A model generated the notes under the pieces. The model saw only the letters and a list, made by a program, of their open reading frames with translations, was not told the DNA's origin and did no database searches. Source: Akkermansiaceae bacterium (lineage in GTDB: Bacteria > Verrucomicrobiota > Verrucomicrobiia > Verrucomicrobiales > Akkermansiaceae). Taken from it: a stretch of 41,039 bases of DNA. Made by a program: the position numbers and the translations under genes. This document shows, one piece after another, positions 16,034 through 25,412 of the stretch. The first letter of the stretch is position 1. Each line of letters starts with the position of its first letter. The stretch spans positions 1 to 41,039 of the forward strand of contig JAPKDA010000012.1 of the NCBI GenBank assembly GCA_028822695.1, in the 5' to 3' direction.

Positions 16034-18334
16034 TTAAAACACCACCTCGTCTTCCCCCAAAATCTGCACCTCCGTCTCCAAAGTCACCCCGCGCTCTTCC
16101 AAGGCCTTCTTCTGAATCTCCTCAATCAACCCCTGCACATCCTTCGCCGTCGCCTTCCCCCGGTTCACGATGAAATTCCCATGCTCCGCGGAGACCCCCG
16201 CCTTCCCCACACCGCTCCCCTTCAAGCCGAGTTCATCCACCAACTGCCCCGCCCCAATCCCCTCCGGATTCTTGAAAATACATCCCGCACTCGCCGCAAT
16301 TGGCTGAGAGCTCCGCCGCTTCGCCTTCGAAGCATCCATCTCCGCGCCAATCTCCTCCGCACTCGCCGCCTTCCCTCGAAACACCACCTTCAGCGCGTAG
16401 TTCCGACGCAACTCCGGCACGTTCCGATAAAACGACTCAATCTCCTCCCGCATCCGCGTCCGCAACTCTCCGTCCTCATCCAAAAACGTGACGCTCACCA
16501 CCTGATCAAAGGTCTCCGTCCCCATCGCCCCCGCATTCATCCGTAATCCACCACCCACATTCCCCGGAATCCCCTCCATCCACTCAAACCCACCAACCCC
16601 CGCCGCCTGCGCCGCACTCGCCACCTTCTTGAAACGCACTCCCGCCCCCGCCGTCACCAAATTCCCATCCACACTCACATCCCCAAACTCTCCCTTCGCC
16701 GGATGAATCACCGCCCCGCGAATTCCTCCATCACGCACCAAGAGGTTTGATCCACGCCCCACCACCCGCACCGGAATCCCCCGCTCCTTAAAAAAGTTCA
16801 CCGCCTTCGCAAAAGCCGTCGCGGTGTGCGGCTCCACCCAATACTGCGCCGGGCCACCCACCAACATCGTCGTGTGCCGCCGCATTGGCTCATAGAGCTT
16901 CGTCTCCACGTCCTCCCCACCAAGACCCAATCGCAATTCCTCCAAGATCCGCAAATCCGCCGCCAACTTCTTCCCCGCCTCGTGCACGTTCCCCGCACCG
17001 AGCGTCAGAATCAAATCCCCCGGCTCCACCGCATTCCCCACCACGTGATGCGCCGACACCAAATTCGGCACCGAATAACAATTCGTGTCTCCATTCCTCT
17101 TCACCGCATCGACAATCGTCTCCCCGCTCACGCCCTCGATCGGCGCCTCACTCGCCGGATAAACATCCGTCACGTAAACCGCATCCGCCCCCTGCAAGGA
17201 TTCCCCAAATTCCTCCGCCAATCGCTGCGTCCGCGAAAATCGATGCGGCTGAAACAGCACAATGATCCGGCCCGGATTCAACGAACGCGCCGTCTGCAAA
17301 GTCGCCGCGATCTCCGTGGGATGATGCCCGTAGTCATCAATGATCCTGAACCGTGATGATAAATACCTGGTCTCAAATCGCCGCTTCGCCCCCGCAAAAG
17401 AACCCATCGACCGCGCCACCAGATTAAAGTCCACCCCCAGGTCATCCGCCAAAGCAATCGCCGCCAGAGCATTGAGCACATTGTGCCGCCCCGGAATCCC
17501 CAACTCCACCCGCCCGAGAAACTCCCCCTTCTTCAGCACGTCAAAGCTCACCACCCCACGCCCCTCGGAAAGGTTCGAGGCCACAAAATCGGCATCGCTC
17601 CACCCATAAGAAATCGAGTCATCCCGCTCCCCGCACAGCTCCCGCGCCGTCTCATCCTCCCCACAATAAATCACCCGTCGCGAGGTCTGGCTCAACAGCG
17701 TCCTAAACACCACCTTGATCTCGTCCAGCCCCTTGTAGAAATCCAAATGCTCCGCCTCGATGTTCAACACAATCGAGTGACTCGGACGATACAAAGCCAG
17801 CGTCCCATCACTCTCATCACCCTCCGCGACCATGTATTCACTCTCCTCTTCCCACCGCGCATTCGCCCCCAACACCGGAATCTCCGCGCCCACATAATGC
17901 GACGCCGGCTTCCCGCCCTTCCGCAACACATGCGCACACATCGCCGAGGTCGTCGTCTTCCCGTGCGTCCCCGAAATTACCACCCCCTTCTTGGTGTGCA
18001 AAATTGCCGCGAGACACTCCGCCCGACGCATCGTCGGAATCCCCTGCTCCTCCGCCGCCACCCGCGCCACGCTCTCTTTCTTGATCGCCGAGGAATACAC
18101 CACCACGTCCGCTCCTACGACGGCCTCCGCCGAATGCGGCGACGAAAATTGCAATCCCACTCCCTGCAAACGCTCAGTCTCCCCACTGGTCACCCGATCC
18201 GATCCACTCACCCGATGCCCCATCTCTATGAGAAGCAACGCCAACCCACTCATTCCCGAACCAGCCACCCCAATCATGTGCACCCGCACCGGATTGGACC
18301 GATCCAGAAGACGCTGACTCAATTCCTCAATCAT
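16034..18334 (-). CDS. murC-murB: MurC-MurB fusion: UDP-MurNAc-L-Ala ligase / UDP-MurNAc dehydrogenase
   Basis: One 766-residue protein with two consecutive peptidoglycan precursor activities. Residues 1-465 are MurC: nucleotide-binding IGVAGSGMSGLA, the ATP loop SGTHGKTTTSA (about 121-131) and the MurC-specific DDYGHHPTEI (333-342). Residues ~478-766 are MurB, the FAD enzyme that reduces UDP-GlcNAc-enolpyruvate: MRRHTTMLVGGPAQYW, GRGSNLLVRDGG, GIPGNVGGGLRMNAGAMG, and GCIFKNP (684-690), where the usual catalytic Ser is Cys685. The MurB product is the MurC substrate, so the fusion may favour channelling. The start overlaps the end of murG by 4 bp. Confidence 0.95.
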   Translation of the reverse strand: MIEELSQRLLDRSNPVRVHMIGVAGSGMSGLALLLIEMGHRVSGSDRVTSGETERLQGVGLQFSSPHSAEAVVGADVVVYSSAIKKESVARVAAEEQGIPTMRRAECLAAILHTKKGVVISGTHGKTTTSAMCAHVLRKGGKPASHYVGAEIPVLGANARWEEESEYMVAEGDESDGTLALYRPSHSIVLNIEAEHLDFYKGLDEIKVVFRTLLSQTSRRVIYCGEDETARELCGERDDSISYGWSDADFVASNLSEGRGVVSFDVLKKGEFLGRVELGIPGRHNVLNALAAIALADDLGVDFNLVARSMGSFAGAKRRFETRYLSSRFRIIDDYGHHPTEIAATLQTARSLNPGRIIVLFQPHRFSRTQRLAEEFGESLQGADAVYVTDVYPASEAPIEGVSGETIVDAVKRNGDTNCYSVPNLVSAHHVVGNAVEPGDLILTLGAGNVHEAGKKLAADLRILEELRLGLGGEDVETKLYEPMRRHTTMLVGGPAQYWVEPHTATAFAKAVNFFKERGIPVRVVGRGSNLLVRDGGIRGAVIHPAKGEFGDVSVDGNLVTAGAGVRFKKVASAAQAAGVGGFEWMEGIPGNVGGGLRMNAGAMGTETFDQVVSVTFLDEDGELRTRMREEIESFYRNVPELRRNYALKVVFRGKAASAEEIGAEMDASKAKRRSSQPIAASAGCIFKNPEGIGAGQLVDELGLKGSGVGKAGVSAEHGNFIVNRGKATAKDVQGLIEEIQKKALEERGVTLETEVQILGEDEVVF

Positions 18335-19425
18335 CCCTTCATCCCCCCTTCAATCACATCACAAATCCGCGCGGCTGCATCATCCACCGCCATGCTCCGC
18401 ATCCCATCGATCATCGAGGCCATCTTCACCTGATCAGAAACCAAACCCTTCACCTCCACCGCCAAGCTCGCCCCACTCAAATCCTTTTCCGCCATCAACA
18501 CCGCCCCGCCACCAGCAACAAAGGCATCCGCATTCTTCGTCTGGTGATCGTCCGCCGCATAAGGATACGGAACCAACACCCCCGGCAATCCCACCCGCGA
18601 CAACTCCGTCAAACTCGAGGCACCCGACCGGCAAACCACCAGGTCCGCTGCCGCATACGCCGCCGGCATGTCGTCACAGAAAGCGGTGACCACATGATGC
18701 TCCAATCCCTCCGCCTCCTTGCTCACCCGATCAAAATCTCCGCGACCAGCCACGTGCAACCACTGCACATCCGCCCCGATCTCCTTGCTCGCTTCGAGCA
18801 CAATCGTATTCAACCCCTGCGCCCCCTGACTTCCCCCCACCACCAGCACCACCGGACGCCCCGCATCCATACCGAACTTCTGCAGCGCATCATACTTCGT
18901 CGGCAAACTCAGCATCTCGCTCCGCACCGGAGTCCCGGTCACCTCGGTCTCCCTCCCCTTGAAATACTGCACCGCCGCCTCCAACCCCAACAGGGTCTTC
19001 GTGCAAAACCTCCCCGTCAGCCGGTTCGACTTCCCGGGCAGCGCATTGGAGTCATGCACGTAAGTCGGCAAACCCAGCCTGTGCCCCGCATACACCGGCG
19101 GCAACGAGGTAAACCCGCCCATCCCGATCACTGCATCCGCCCTCCGAGCCACCAGCATCGCCTTGCATCGCCGGACCGTCTTCCAAAGACGAAGCAAAAA
19201 CGGCAACATCTTCGGTGACAAGGTCGGCGGTTTGGCGATCGCCGGGATCACCTTGAAATCCAATCCCGCATACTTCGCCGAGGCCTCCGCATCGACCTTC
19301 TTCTCAGAAATCAACAAGAGCACCTCGTGCCCCCGCCGTTGCAATTCCTCCGCAACAGCGATTCCAGGAAACAAATGCCCCCCGGTCCCCCCACAGGCAA
19401 TCACTACAGTCCGTTCTCTTCCCAC
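18331..19425 (-). CDS. murG: UDP-GlcNAc:lipid I transferase MurG
   Basis: Peripheral membrane glycosyltransferase adding GlcNAc to lipid I to give lipid II. 364 residues, normal length. Seen: ACGGTGGHLFPGIAVAEEL (G-loop 1), MGGFTSLPPVYAG, the second loop VVGGSQGAQGLN, and the UDP-GlcNAc site CRSGASSLTELSRVGLPGVLVPYPYAADDHQTKNA. It follows ftsW after 4 bp and overlaps murC-murB by 4 bp. Confidence 0.97.
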   Translation of the reverse strand: MGRERTVVIACGGTGGHLFPGIAVAEELQRRGHEVLLLISEKKVDAEASAKYAGLDFKVIPAIAKPPTLSPKMLPFLLRLWKTVRRCKAMLVARRADAVIGMGGFTSLPPVYAGHRLGLPTYVHDSNALPGKSNRLTGRFCTKTLLGLEAAVQYFKGRETEVTGTPVRSEMLSLPTKYDALQKFGMDAGRPVVLVVGGSQGAQGLNTIVLEASKEIGADVQWLHVAGRGDFDRVSKEAEGLEHHVVTAFCDDMPAAYAAADLVVCRSGASSLTELSRVGLPGVLVPYPYAADDHQTKNADAFVAGGGAVLMAEKDLSGASLAVEVKGLVSDQVKMASMIDGMRSMAVDDAAARICDVIEGGMKG

Positions 19426-19429
19426 CTGG

Positions 19430-20575
19430 TCAGATCTTCAATGCGAGTTTGCGTTCCTTGATGACTGGCATCGCGGCGCGTTCCGCGAATCGGGCGCGCC
19501 GATGCAGACTGACAAGCAAACCGATCGCCGCAAGCGTAAAGACGAGGTTCGAACCTCCATAGCTGACAAAAGGCAGCGGAAGCCCCGTATTCGGGAGCAT
19601 CGCCGTCACCACCCCAATATTCATCAGGGCCGGAACAATAATCACCGCCGTCAGCCCCACTCCCAGAATACGCCCAAAGTGATCCTGCGCATGGAGGGAA
19701 ATCGACAAGCCCGTAATCGTAATCATCACGTAGCACAGCACCATGGCCAGCGTGAAAACGAGCCCCAATTCCTCTCCCACCGTGGAGAAGATGAAGTCCG
19801 TATGCGCAAAGGGAAGCGAACCGTGCTTCATCAACCCATCCCCCAGTCCCACTCCGTTCATGCCGCCTGAGGACAAGCCGAGAAGCGAATAATACTGCTG
19901 CGCCCCAGCCTCCAATTTCGTCCCCTCCAAATCCTGAAATGCCATGATCCTGTTCCAGCGCACTTCATCACTCATCACCATGTAAGCGAGCACCACGAAA
20001 CCTAATGATCCAGAAATCAACAGCCCCCACCACCGTGTGCCGGCGACATAGAGGAGGCCAAACCCAGCAGCCCCAATCGCGACTGCGGTTCCCATGTCCT
20101 TCTCAAAGAAGATCAAGCCGGTTGGAATGGCCAACAAGGCCCCGGGAATCACGAACCCCCGCCAGAAGCTCCCCGCCTCAGCTTGGTATTGCGCAAACCA
20201 GGCCGCCAGAGCGACCACTATCGCGATCTTCGCCGCCTCGGATGGCTGGAACTGACCCAGTATGGGGAGTGAAATCCAACGCGCCGCGCCACCCCGCCAA
20301 ACCTGAACTCCAGGCACGTAGCACAGGACAAGCAACAAACAGGCTCCCAAAAAAATCGGAATCCAGAACTTCCGCAACAGCCGGTAATCAAGCCATGCAA
20401 GCGTCACGGCGCCCAAGACACCAACCACTGCCCAGATCGCCTGACGTTTCACCAAGGCATACTCCACTCCGGTCCCATCGGTCGCCCACAAGCTGGTGCT
20501 GGCCAACATGACCAACCCCAGCGCAACCATCGCGGCTACCGAGACACAGAGGAGAATTGCGGCGCTTCGTCCCAT
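19430..20575 (-). CDS. ftsW: Septal peptidoglycan polymerase FtsW
   Basis: SEDS-family glycosyltransferase that polymerises lipid II at the septum with FtsI. 381 residues and about ten membrane helices. Seen: the FtsW signature NIGVVTAMLPNTGLPLPFVSYGGSNL-type region, here read as NTGLPLPFVSYGGS near residue 330, and FFEKDMGTAVAIGAAG, which carries the catalytic Asp. The start at 20575 begins the first helix. It lies 27 bp after the LysM gene, within the dcw operon. Confidence 0.95.
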   Translation of the reverse strand: MGRSAAILLCVSVAAMVALGLVMLASTSLWATDGTGVEYALVKRQAIWAVVGVLGAVTLAWLDYRLLRKFWIPIFLGACLLLVLCYVPGVQVWRGGAARWISLPILGQFQPSEAAKIAIVVALAAWFAQYQAEAGSFWRGFVIPGALLAIPTGLIFFEKDMGTAVAIGAAGFGLLYVAGTRWWGLLISGSLGFVVLAYMVMSDEVRWNRIMAFQDLEGTKLEAGAQQYYSLLGLSSGGMNGVGLGDGLMKHGSLPFAHTDFIFSTVGEELGLVFTLAMVLCYVMITITGLSISLHAQDHFGRILGVGLTAVIIVPALMNIGVVTAMLPNTGLPLPFVSYGGSNLVFTLAAIGLLVSLHRRARFAERAAMPVIKERKLALKI

Positions 20576-20602
20576 CGATCCTATCTACATTGGCTCAAGA
20601 AA

Positions 20603-21493
20603 TTATTTGGCAGGAATTTTCAACTCCATTCCAAGGCGAAGCTTGTTCGGATCAGCAATGCCGTTGAGCCCAAGAAGGTCCGCCTGCGCCACCTTGTACT
20701 TGCGGGTAATCCCCCAGATGCTGTCTCCAGACTTCACCTTGTGGCGGATGCCACTGTCACCAGCTTCCACGACCTTGGCCTTCACCGGCTCGGTCCGGAA
20801 CATCACGGGAGTCGCCACATTTGGCATCACCTTCACCAGCTCTTCCTCCCTCACCACGACGGGTGCCGTCCGCTCATCCTCAACAATCGTTTCCCGGGCA
20901 ACCACCACCACCGGCTCCGGAGCCCGCTCGACCACCACAGGTCGGTCATACCCCGGACGAGGCGGATCCATCACCACCGGAGGCGCCGGACGCGCTGGAA
21001 CCTGCGCTGCGGCAGGAACCGCAGCCTCAGTCGGCAACCGCAAAATCCGTCCAGCCCGAAGAGCGACATTGCTGTTGAGCTGCTTAAGAGCGGTCACATC
21101 CACCCCCTTGCTCCGCGCGATCTTGTCGTAGGTATCCCCCGTCGCCACAAAGTAGTAGTCCTCACCCCGCTGCTTCGCGATCGCCACAGGCTCCTCACCC
21201 GCACCGACCGCCAGGAGCTTCGCTCCATCCTGCACCGAGGATTTCATCACTACTGGATCGTCGTCGGTCACTTTGTTGTGCACAAAAATCGCCGCAATCG
21301 CCGCGACATGCAGAGCAAGAATCACAAACAACGCACGCGCCACCCCGAGATTCGGCACTTCCGAACCAAGGTCCGCCCCTGCCGCCCCTGCCGCAACCCG
21401 CTGCTTCCTCCGGGGGCGCGTCTTGCTGTGGAGAATCATCAGTCCGCCATTAGCTGCAGCCCGCCGTTTCTTTTGTAGAGTCCGATCTTTCAT
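20603..21493 (-). CDS. Membrane-anchored double-LysM protein
   Basis: Predicted peptidoglycan-binding protein of 296 residues. A basic cytoplasmic start (KDRTLQKKRRAA, TRPRRKQR) is followed by one membrane helix at about 51-70 (ARALFVILALHVAAIAAIF), so the bulk lies outside the membrane. LysM 1 is at about 112-155 (YYFVATGDTYDKIARSKG ... LRAGRILRLP) and LysM 2 at about 249-294 (HKVKSGDSIWGITRKYK ... LRLGMELKIP), linked by a Pro/Val-rich segment. LysM domains bind GlcNAc in glycan strands. Its place between murD and ftsW in the dcw cluster suggests a role in septal wall synthesis or divisome anchoring; no enzymatic domain is visible. Confidence 0.85.
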   Translation of the reverse strand: MKDRTLQKKRRAAANGGLMILHSKTRPRRKQRVAAGAAGADLGSEVPNLGVARALFVILALHVAAIAAIFVHNKVTDDDPVVMKSSVQDGAKLLAVGAGEEPVAIAKQRGEDYYFVATGDTYDKIARSKGVDVTALKQLNSNVALRAGRILRLPTEAAVPAAAQVPARPAPPVVMDPPRPGYDRPVVVERAPEPVVVVARETIVEDERTAPVVVREEELVKVMPNVATPVMFRTEPVKAKVVEAGDSGIRHKVKSGDSIWGITRKYKVAQADLLGLNGIADPNKLRLGMELKIPAK

Positions 21494-21523
21494 TGGGTGT
21501 TGGATGGTTTGGTTATTGGATAG

Positions 21524-22831
21524 TTATTTAAGATTGTTGACGGCGTCGCGGAAGACATCCCCTCGCGCCTCGTAACCGGAAAACATGTCGAAGGAAGAAG
21601 TCCCGGGCGAAAAGAGCACCGTTCCCCCGCAAACCGCGAGATCCCGGGCAACTTCAACTGCCTCTTCCAACGACCCTGCCTCCCGCGTAGAAACAGTCTC
21701 GGAAACAACATCACCCAGACTATGACTGATCTCACCGATAAGCACAATAGCGCTTACTTTTTCCGCTAACAACGGAAGAACCCCATTGTAGTCGAGACCC
21801 TTGTCCTTCCCCCCCGCGATCAACACAGCCGGACGATCCAGCGACTTCAACGCCGACTCCAACGCGTGAAGATTAGTCGCCTTCGAATCATTGATATACT
21901 CAACCCCGTCAAGAGTCCTCACCAACTCGCAGCGATGCACCGGCGGCGCATAGTCAGCAAGGGCAGCCGCGACCACTTCCACAGAAATTCCCACCGCCCG
22001 CGCCGTGGCCATGGCCGCCATGGCGTTTTCGGCATTGTGCAATCCACGAAGCCGCGTCGTCCCCAGATCCAACACCCGCGCCCCCTCCGTGACGATCGAG
22101 GTGCCCTCCAAGGCGTAATCCCCACCCGCCTCACTCGCCGAGAAGGTCACCTGCTTGGCCTTCACTCCCGGCAGGTCCTCGCCCAATCGGATCACCGCAC
22201 AGTCCCCCGACCCCTGGTTCTCAAAAATTCGCAGTTTCGCCTTCCGGTAGTCGTCGACCGATGTGTAACGATCCATGTGATCCGGAGAAAAATTCAACCA
22301 CACCGCCACATTTGGTCGGAAATCGCGGATCGTCTCGAGTTGGAACGACGACAATTCCAAGGCCACCGCCGAAGGAGCCTCCGCCACCATCACCGCATCG
22401 GCAAACGGAGGTCCGTAGTTTCCACAGGCCTCACAGGTCCGCCCAGAAGCTTTCATGATCCGCTCGATCAACTCCGTGGTGGTCGTCTTCCCGTTCGTCC
22501 CAGTGATTCCCACCACCGTCCCCTCGTAAACCCGGCCCGCGAACTCCACCTCACCGATGAATTCCCCTGCGCCTTCCGCAAACGCCGAGGCAAAATTTCC
22601 ACCGGTCGCAATGCCCGGGCTGATCACCACAAGATCCGCCGTGCAGGAATTCCCGGTCTCCACCGTCGCCTCGGGATGAATCGCAATCCCCTCCGGCATG
22701 TCCGCGAAGGCCTCGACTCCCGCCGAGTCATACACCGTCACATCTCCCCCGAGACGCTGCGCCAACCGTGCCGCGGCCCGACCACTCCGACCCACCCCCA
22801 ACACTGCCACACGATGTCCAGTCAGATCCAT
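21524..22831 (-). CDS. murD: UDP-MurNAc-L-Ala-D-Glu ligase MurD
   Basis: Cytoplasmic ATP-dependent ligase adding D-Glu to UDP-MurNAc-L-Ala. 435 residues, normal. Seen: AVLGVGRSGRAAARLAQRLG (N-terminal nucleotide fold), the ATP loop VVGITGTNGKTTTTELIERI, LELSSFQLE, the DSKATNLHALESAL motif and ILIAGGKDKG in the C-terminal domain, and LFSPGTSSFDMF. The start ATG overlaps the mraY stop by 1 bp. Confidence 0.97.
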   Translation of the reverse strand: MDLTGHRVAVLGVGRSGRAAARLAQRLGGDVTVYDSAGVEAFADMPEGIAIHPEATVETGNSCTADLVVISPGIATGGNFASAFAEGAGEFIGEVEFAGRVYEGTVVGITGTNGKTTTTELIERIMKASGRTCEACGNYGPPFADAVMVAEAPSAVALELSSFQLETIRDFRPNVAVWLNFSPDHMDRYTSVDDYRKAKLRIFENQGSGDCAVIRLGEDLPGVKAKQVTFSASEAGGDYALEGTSIVTEGARVLDLGTTRLRGLHNAENAMAAMATARAVGISVEVVAAALADYAPPVHRCELVRTLDGVEYINDSKATNLHALESALKSLDRPAVLIAGGKDKGLDYNGVLPLLAEKVSAIVLIGEISHSLGDVVSETVSTREAGSLEEAVEVARDLAVCGGTVLFSPGTSSFDMFSGYEARGDVFRDAVNNLK

Positions 22832-24030
22832 TAGAGTATTTTAATCAGGGCGAGTCCCCCCATCGCTAGGACCACGGAGAGAATCCAAAAGCGAATGATG
22901 ACCTGGCTCTCATGCCAGCCGCGCAGTTCGAAGTGATGGTGAATCGGCGACATCGCAAAGATGCGCTTCCCTCGTAGCTTGAAACTCCCCACCTGCAAAA
23001 TCACCGACATCGCTTCCATCACGAAAACCCCGCCAATGATCACCAGCAGCAGCTCCTGCTTCGTGCAGATCGCCGCCGTCGCCAGCGCTCCACCTATCGC
23101 CAACGACCCAGTGTCCCCCATGAAGACCTTTGCCGGATGGCAATTGAACCAAAGAAAGCCCATCCCCGCTCCCACCAGCGCCATCATGAACACCGAAAGC
23201 TCACTGAGCAGCGGATTAAAGGGAATGTTGAGATACTCCAATCCAAGCGTCGCACTTCCCGCCAAATACGCGATCACCCCGTAGGCCAACGCCACCGTGA
23301 TCGTACAACCGGTCGCCAAGCCGTCCAACCCATCGGTCAGATTCACCGCATTCGAGCAACCCACCGAGATGATGATGAAAAACGGAATCGCCAGCAATCC
23401 GAGCGACGGAATGATCGGGTGCTTGAACAGAGGGAAACCAACCGAAGAGACGTCGATATGACCCGCGTCCTTCATCCGATAGCCCATCGACTCGAGCTCT
23501 CCGGCCACCGCACCGAATCCGGATACTTCCTTCTTAAAGTAGATGAAACACGCCGCGATCAACCCGATCACAAACTGCCAGAACAACTTCTGCCTCGCAC
23601 TCACCCCTGCCGAGTCCTTCTTGATGACTTTCGTGTAGTCATCCACAAAACCCAGCAGACCGAGCGCCAACATCACGCAGGTCGTCACCGCGACGAACGG
23701 ATTGAGTGGACGACCGCAGATGAGGACCGTCAGCAACACCGTTCCCAGAATCAGCACCCCGCCCATCGTCGGCGTCCCCGCTTTACCACCGTGCAGTTCC
23801 GCAAGCTTGTGCACTTCTTCCGCACTCCGAATCGGCTGACCGACCTTCATTGAAATCAGCTTCCGGATCACCTTCGGCCCCAGGACCAGACTCAAGGTAA
23901 ACGAGAAGATTGCAGCCAGCGCAGCCCGGAAGGTGATATAATAGAGAAGATTCAGAAATTTGAATGTCTGTGCCCAGCTTTCCCCCGCGCGGAAGGCGGC
24001 ATCCCATTGTTCGTAAATCCAGTAGAGCAT
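22831..24030 (-). CDS. mraY: Phospho-MurNAc-pentapeptide transferase MraY
   Basis: Integral membrane enzyme making lipid I from UDP-MurNAc-pentapeptide and undecaprenyl phosphate. 399 residues with about ten helices; slightly longer than the usual ~360. Seen: GTPTMGGVLIL, DDYTKVIKKDSAGVSARQKL (catalytic Asp pair), NLTDGLDGLATG, and the His-rich MSPIHHHFELRGWHESQV. It overlaps murF and murD by one base each. Confidence 0.97.
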   Translation of the reverse strand: MLYWIYEQWDAAFRAGESWAQTFKFLNLLYYITFRAALAAIFSFTLSLVLGPKVIRKLISMKVGQPIRSAEEVHKLAELHGGKAGTPTMGGVLILGTVLLTVLICGRPLNPFVAVTTCVMLALGLLGFVDDYTKVIKKDSAGVSARQKLFWQFVIGLIAACFIYFKKEVSGFGAVAGELESMGYRMKDAGHIDVSSVGFPLFKHPIIPSLGLLAIPFFIIISVGCSNAVNLTDGLDGLATGCTITVALAYGVIAYLAGSATLGLEYLNIPFNPLLSELSVFMMALVGAGMGFLWFNCHPAKVFMGDTGSLAIGGALATAAICTKQELLLVIIGGVFVMEAMSVILQVGSFKLRGKRIFAMSPIHHHFELRGWHESQVIIRFWILSVVLAMGGLALIKIL

Positions 24031-25412
24031 CAGTTCTTCGAAAACGCTTCGTTCATGACGGTCTCCACCGCCGCCATCCGACTTCCTTTGAAGAGAACAA
24101 GGTCACCCGCATGCAATTCCTTCCGCAGCCACGCAGCAGCTTCACTATAGTCGTCAAAATGATTCACCCCTTGTGCATTGAGCTCCCGGCCCCCCTCCGC
24201 AATCGGCGCCGCTTCCGCCCCAACTGTCACTAGACGCACCCCCTGCCCCACCGCATGGCGACCAACATCCTTGTGCATTTCCTCTGCAAACCGCCCCAAC
24301 TCCGCCATCATCCCCAACACCACCGTCTTCGTATTCCCATTCGTCGTCACCTGCTCGGCCATGACGTCGATCGCCGCCTTCACCGACTCCGGATTGGCAT
24401 TGTAGGTGTCGTCAAAGACAGTGATCCCATCCGTTTCAAATCGTTTTAACCGGCCACTGGTCAGCTCCGCCTTCTCCAGTCCCACCGCAATCTCATCCAC
24501 CGCCAACCCGAGGGCCACTCCGGCTCCGGCAGCCAGCAAGGCGTTGTTGACCATGTGTCGACCGACCACATTCACCCTCACCTGCGACTGCCCCTGACCT
24601 TCCACCACCAAATTGAACGACGCCCCGTTCTTATCGAAGACCAAGGCTTCCGCCCGGACCATGCCCCGTCCGTTTCCAACCGTCACCGTCCGCGCCAAGG
24701 TCCGATCCTGATAGTAGTTGGCGTAGTCACAACCTGCCGTCACCAACAAGGTTCCCACTTCGGGCAAACACCGTGCCAAAGCCCCCTTCTCTTCCGCGAT
24801 CGCATCGCGACTCCCCAAGTGCTCAATGTGCGCCGTGCCAACGTTGGTGATGATTCCCAAATGCGGCCGGACAATCTCACAAAGCGGTGCAATTTCTCCC
24901 GGATGGTTCATCCCCATCTCCACCACGATCACCTCCGCATTCTCGTCCGTACTGAGAATAGTCAGCGGAACGCCAATGTGGTTGTTCAGGTTCCCTTTCG
25001 TGGCATTCACCTCGAACCGCTGTCCGAGAACTGAACGGGTAAAATCTTTCACCGTGGTTTTACCGTTCGATCCGGTAATCCCAACCACCACCACCCCCAA
25101 TTTGTCACGATACCACCGCGCCAAACGCTGCAACGCCAGCAAGGTGTCGTCGACCTGAATCACCGCCCTCTCACCCGCTTCCAAATCCTCCGGCACCCGA
25201 CTCACCAACATCGCTGCCGCACCGCCTTCCACCGACTTGGCAAGGAAGTCGTGTGCATCAAAGTTCTCTCCAACCAAAGCCACAAACAAGCACCCCTCCG
25301 GAAGGCTCCGGGTGTCGGTCGAAACCCCCGCCACCACCATCGCATCACCATTGCCACTCACCAAGATTCCCCCGGTGGCGTCGCAAATGGTCTGGATGCT
25401 GCACTTCATCAT
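24030..25412 (-). CDS. murF: UDP-MurNAc-tripeptide:D-Ala-D-Ala ligase MurF
   Basis: Adds D-Ala-D-Ala to complete the pentapeptide. 460 residues. Seen: VSTDTRSLPEGCLFVALVGENFDAHDF (N-terminal substrate domain), the ATP loop VVVGITGSNGKTTVKDFT, EMGMNHPGEIAPLCEIVRP (MurF-type), and TVFDDTYNANPESVKAA in the C-terminal domain. Two adjacent ATGs (25412, 25409); the first overlaps the murE stop as ATGA and is preceded by GGAGGAGGA. Confidence 0.97.
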   Translation of the reverse strand: MMKCSIQTICDATGGILVSGNGDAMVVAGVSTDTRSLPEGCLFVALVGENFDAHDFLAKSVEGGAAAMLVSRVPEDLEAGERAVIQVDDTLLALQRLARWYRDKLGVVVVGITGSNGKTTVKDFTRSVLGQRFEVNATKGNLNNHIGVPLTILSTDENAEVIVVEMGMNHPGEIAPLCEIVRPHLGIITNVGTAHIEHLGSRDAIAEEKGALARCLPEVGTLLVTAGCDYANYYQDRTLARTVTVGNGRGMVRAEALVFDKNGASFNLVVEGQGQSQVRVNVVGRHMVNNALLAAGAGVALGLAVDEIAVGLEKAELTSGRLKRFETDGITVFDDTYNANPESVKAAIDVMAEQVTTNGNTKTVVLGMMAELGRFAEEMHKDVGRHAVGQGVRLVTVGAEAAPIAEGGRELNAQGVNHFDDYSEAAAWLRKELHAGDLVLFKGSRMAAVETVMNEAFSKN

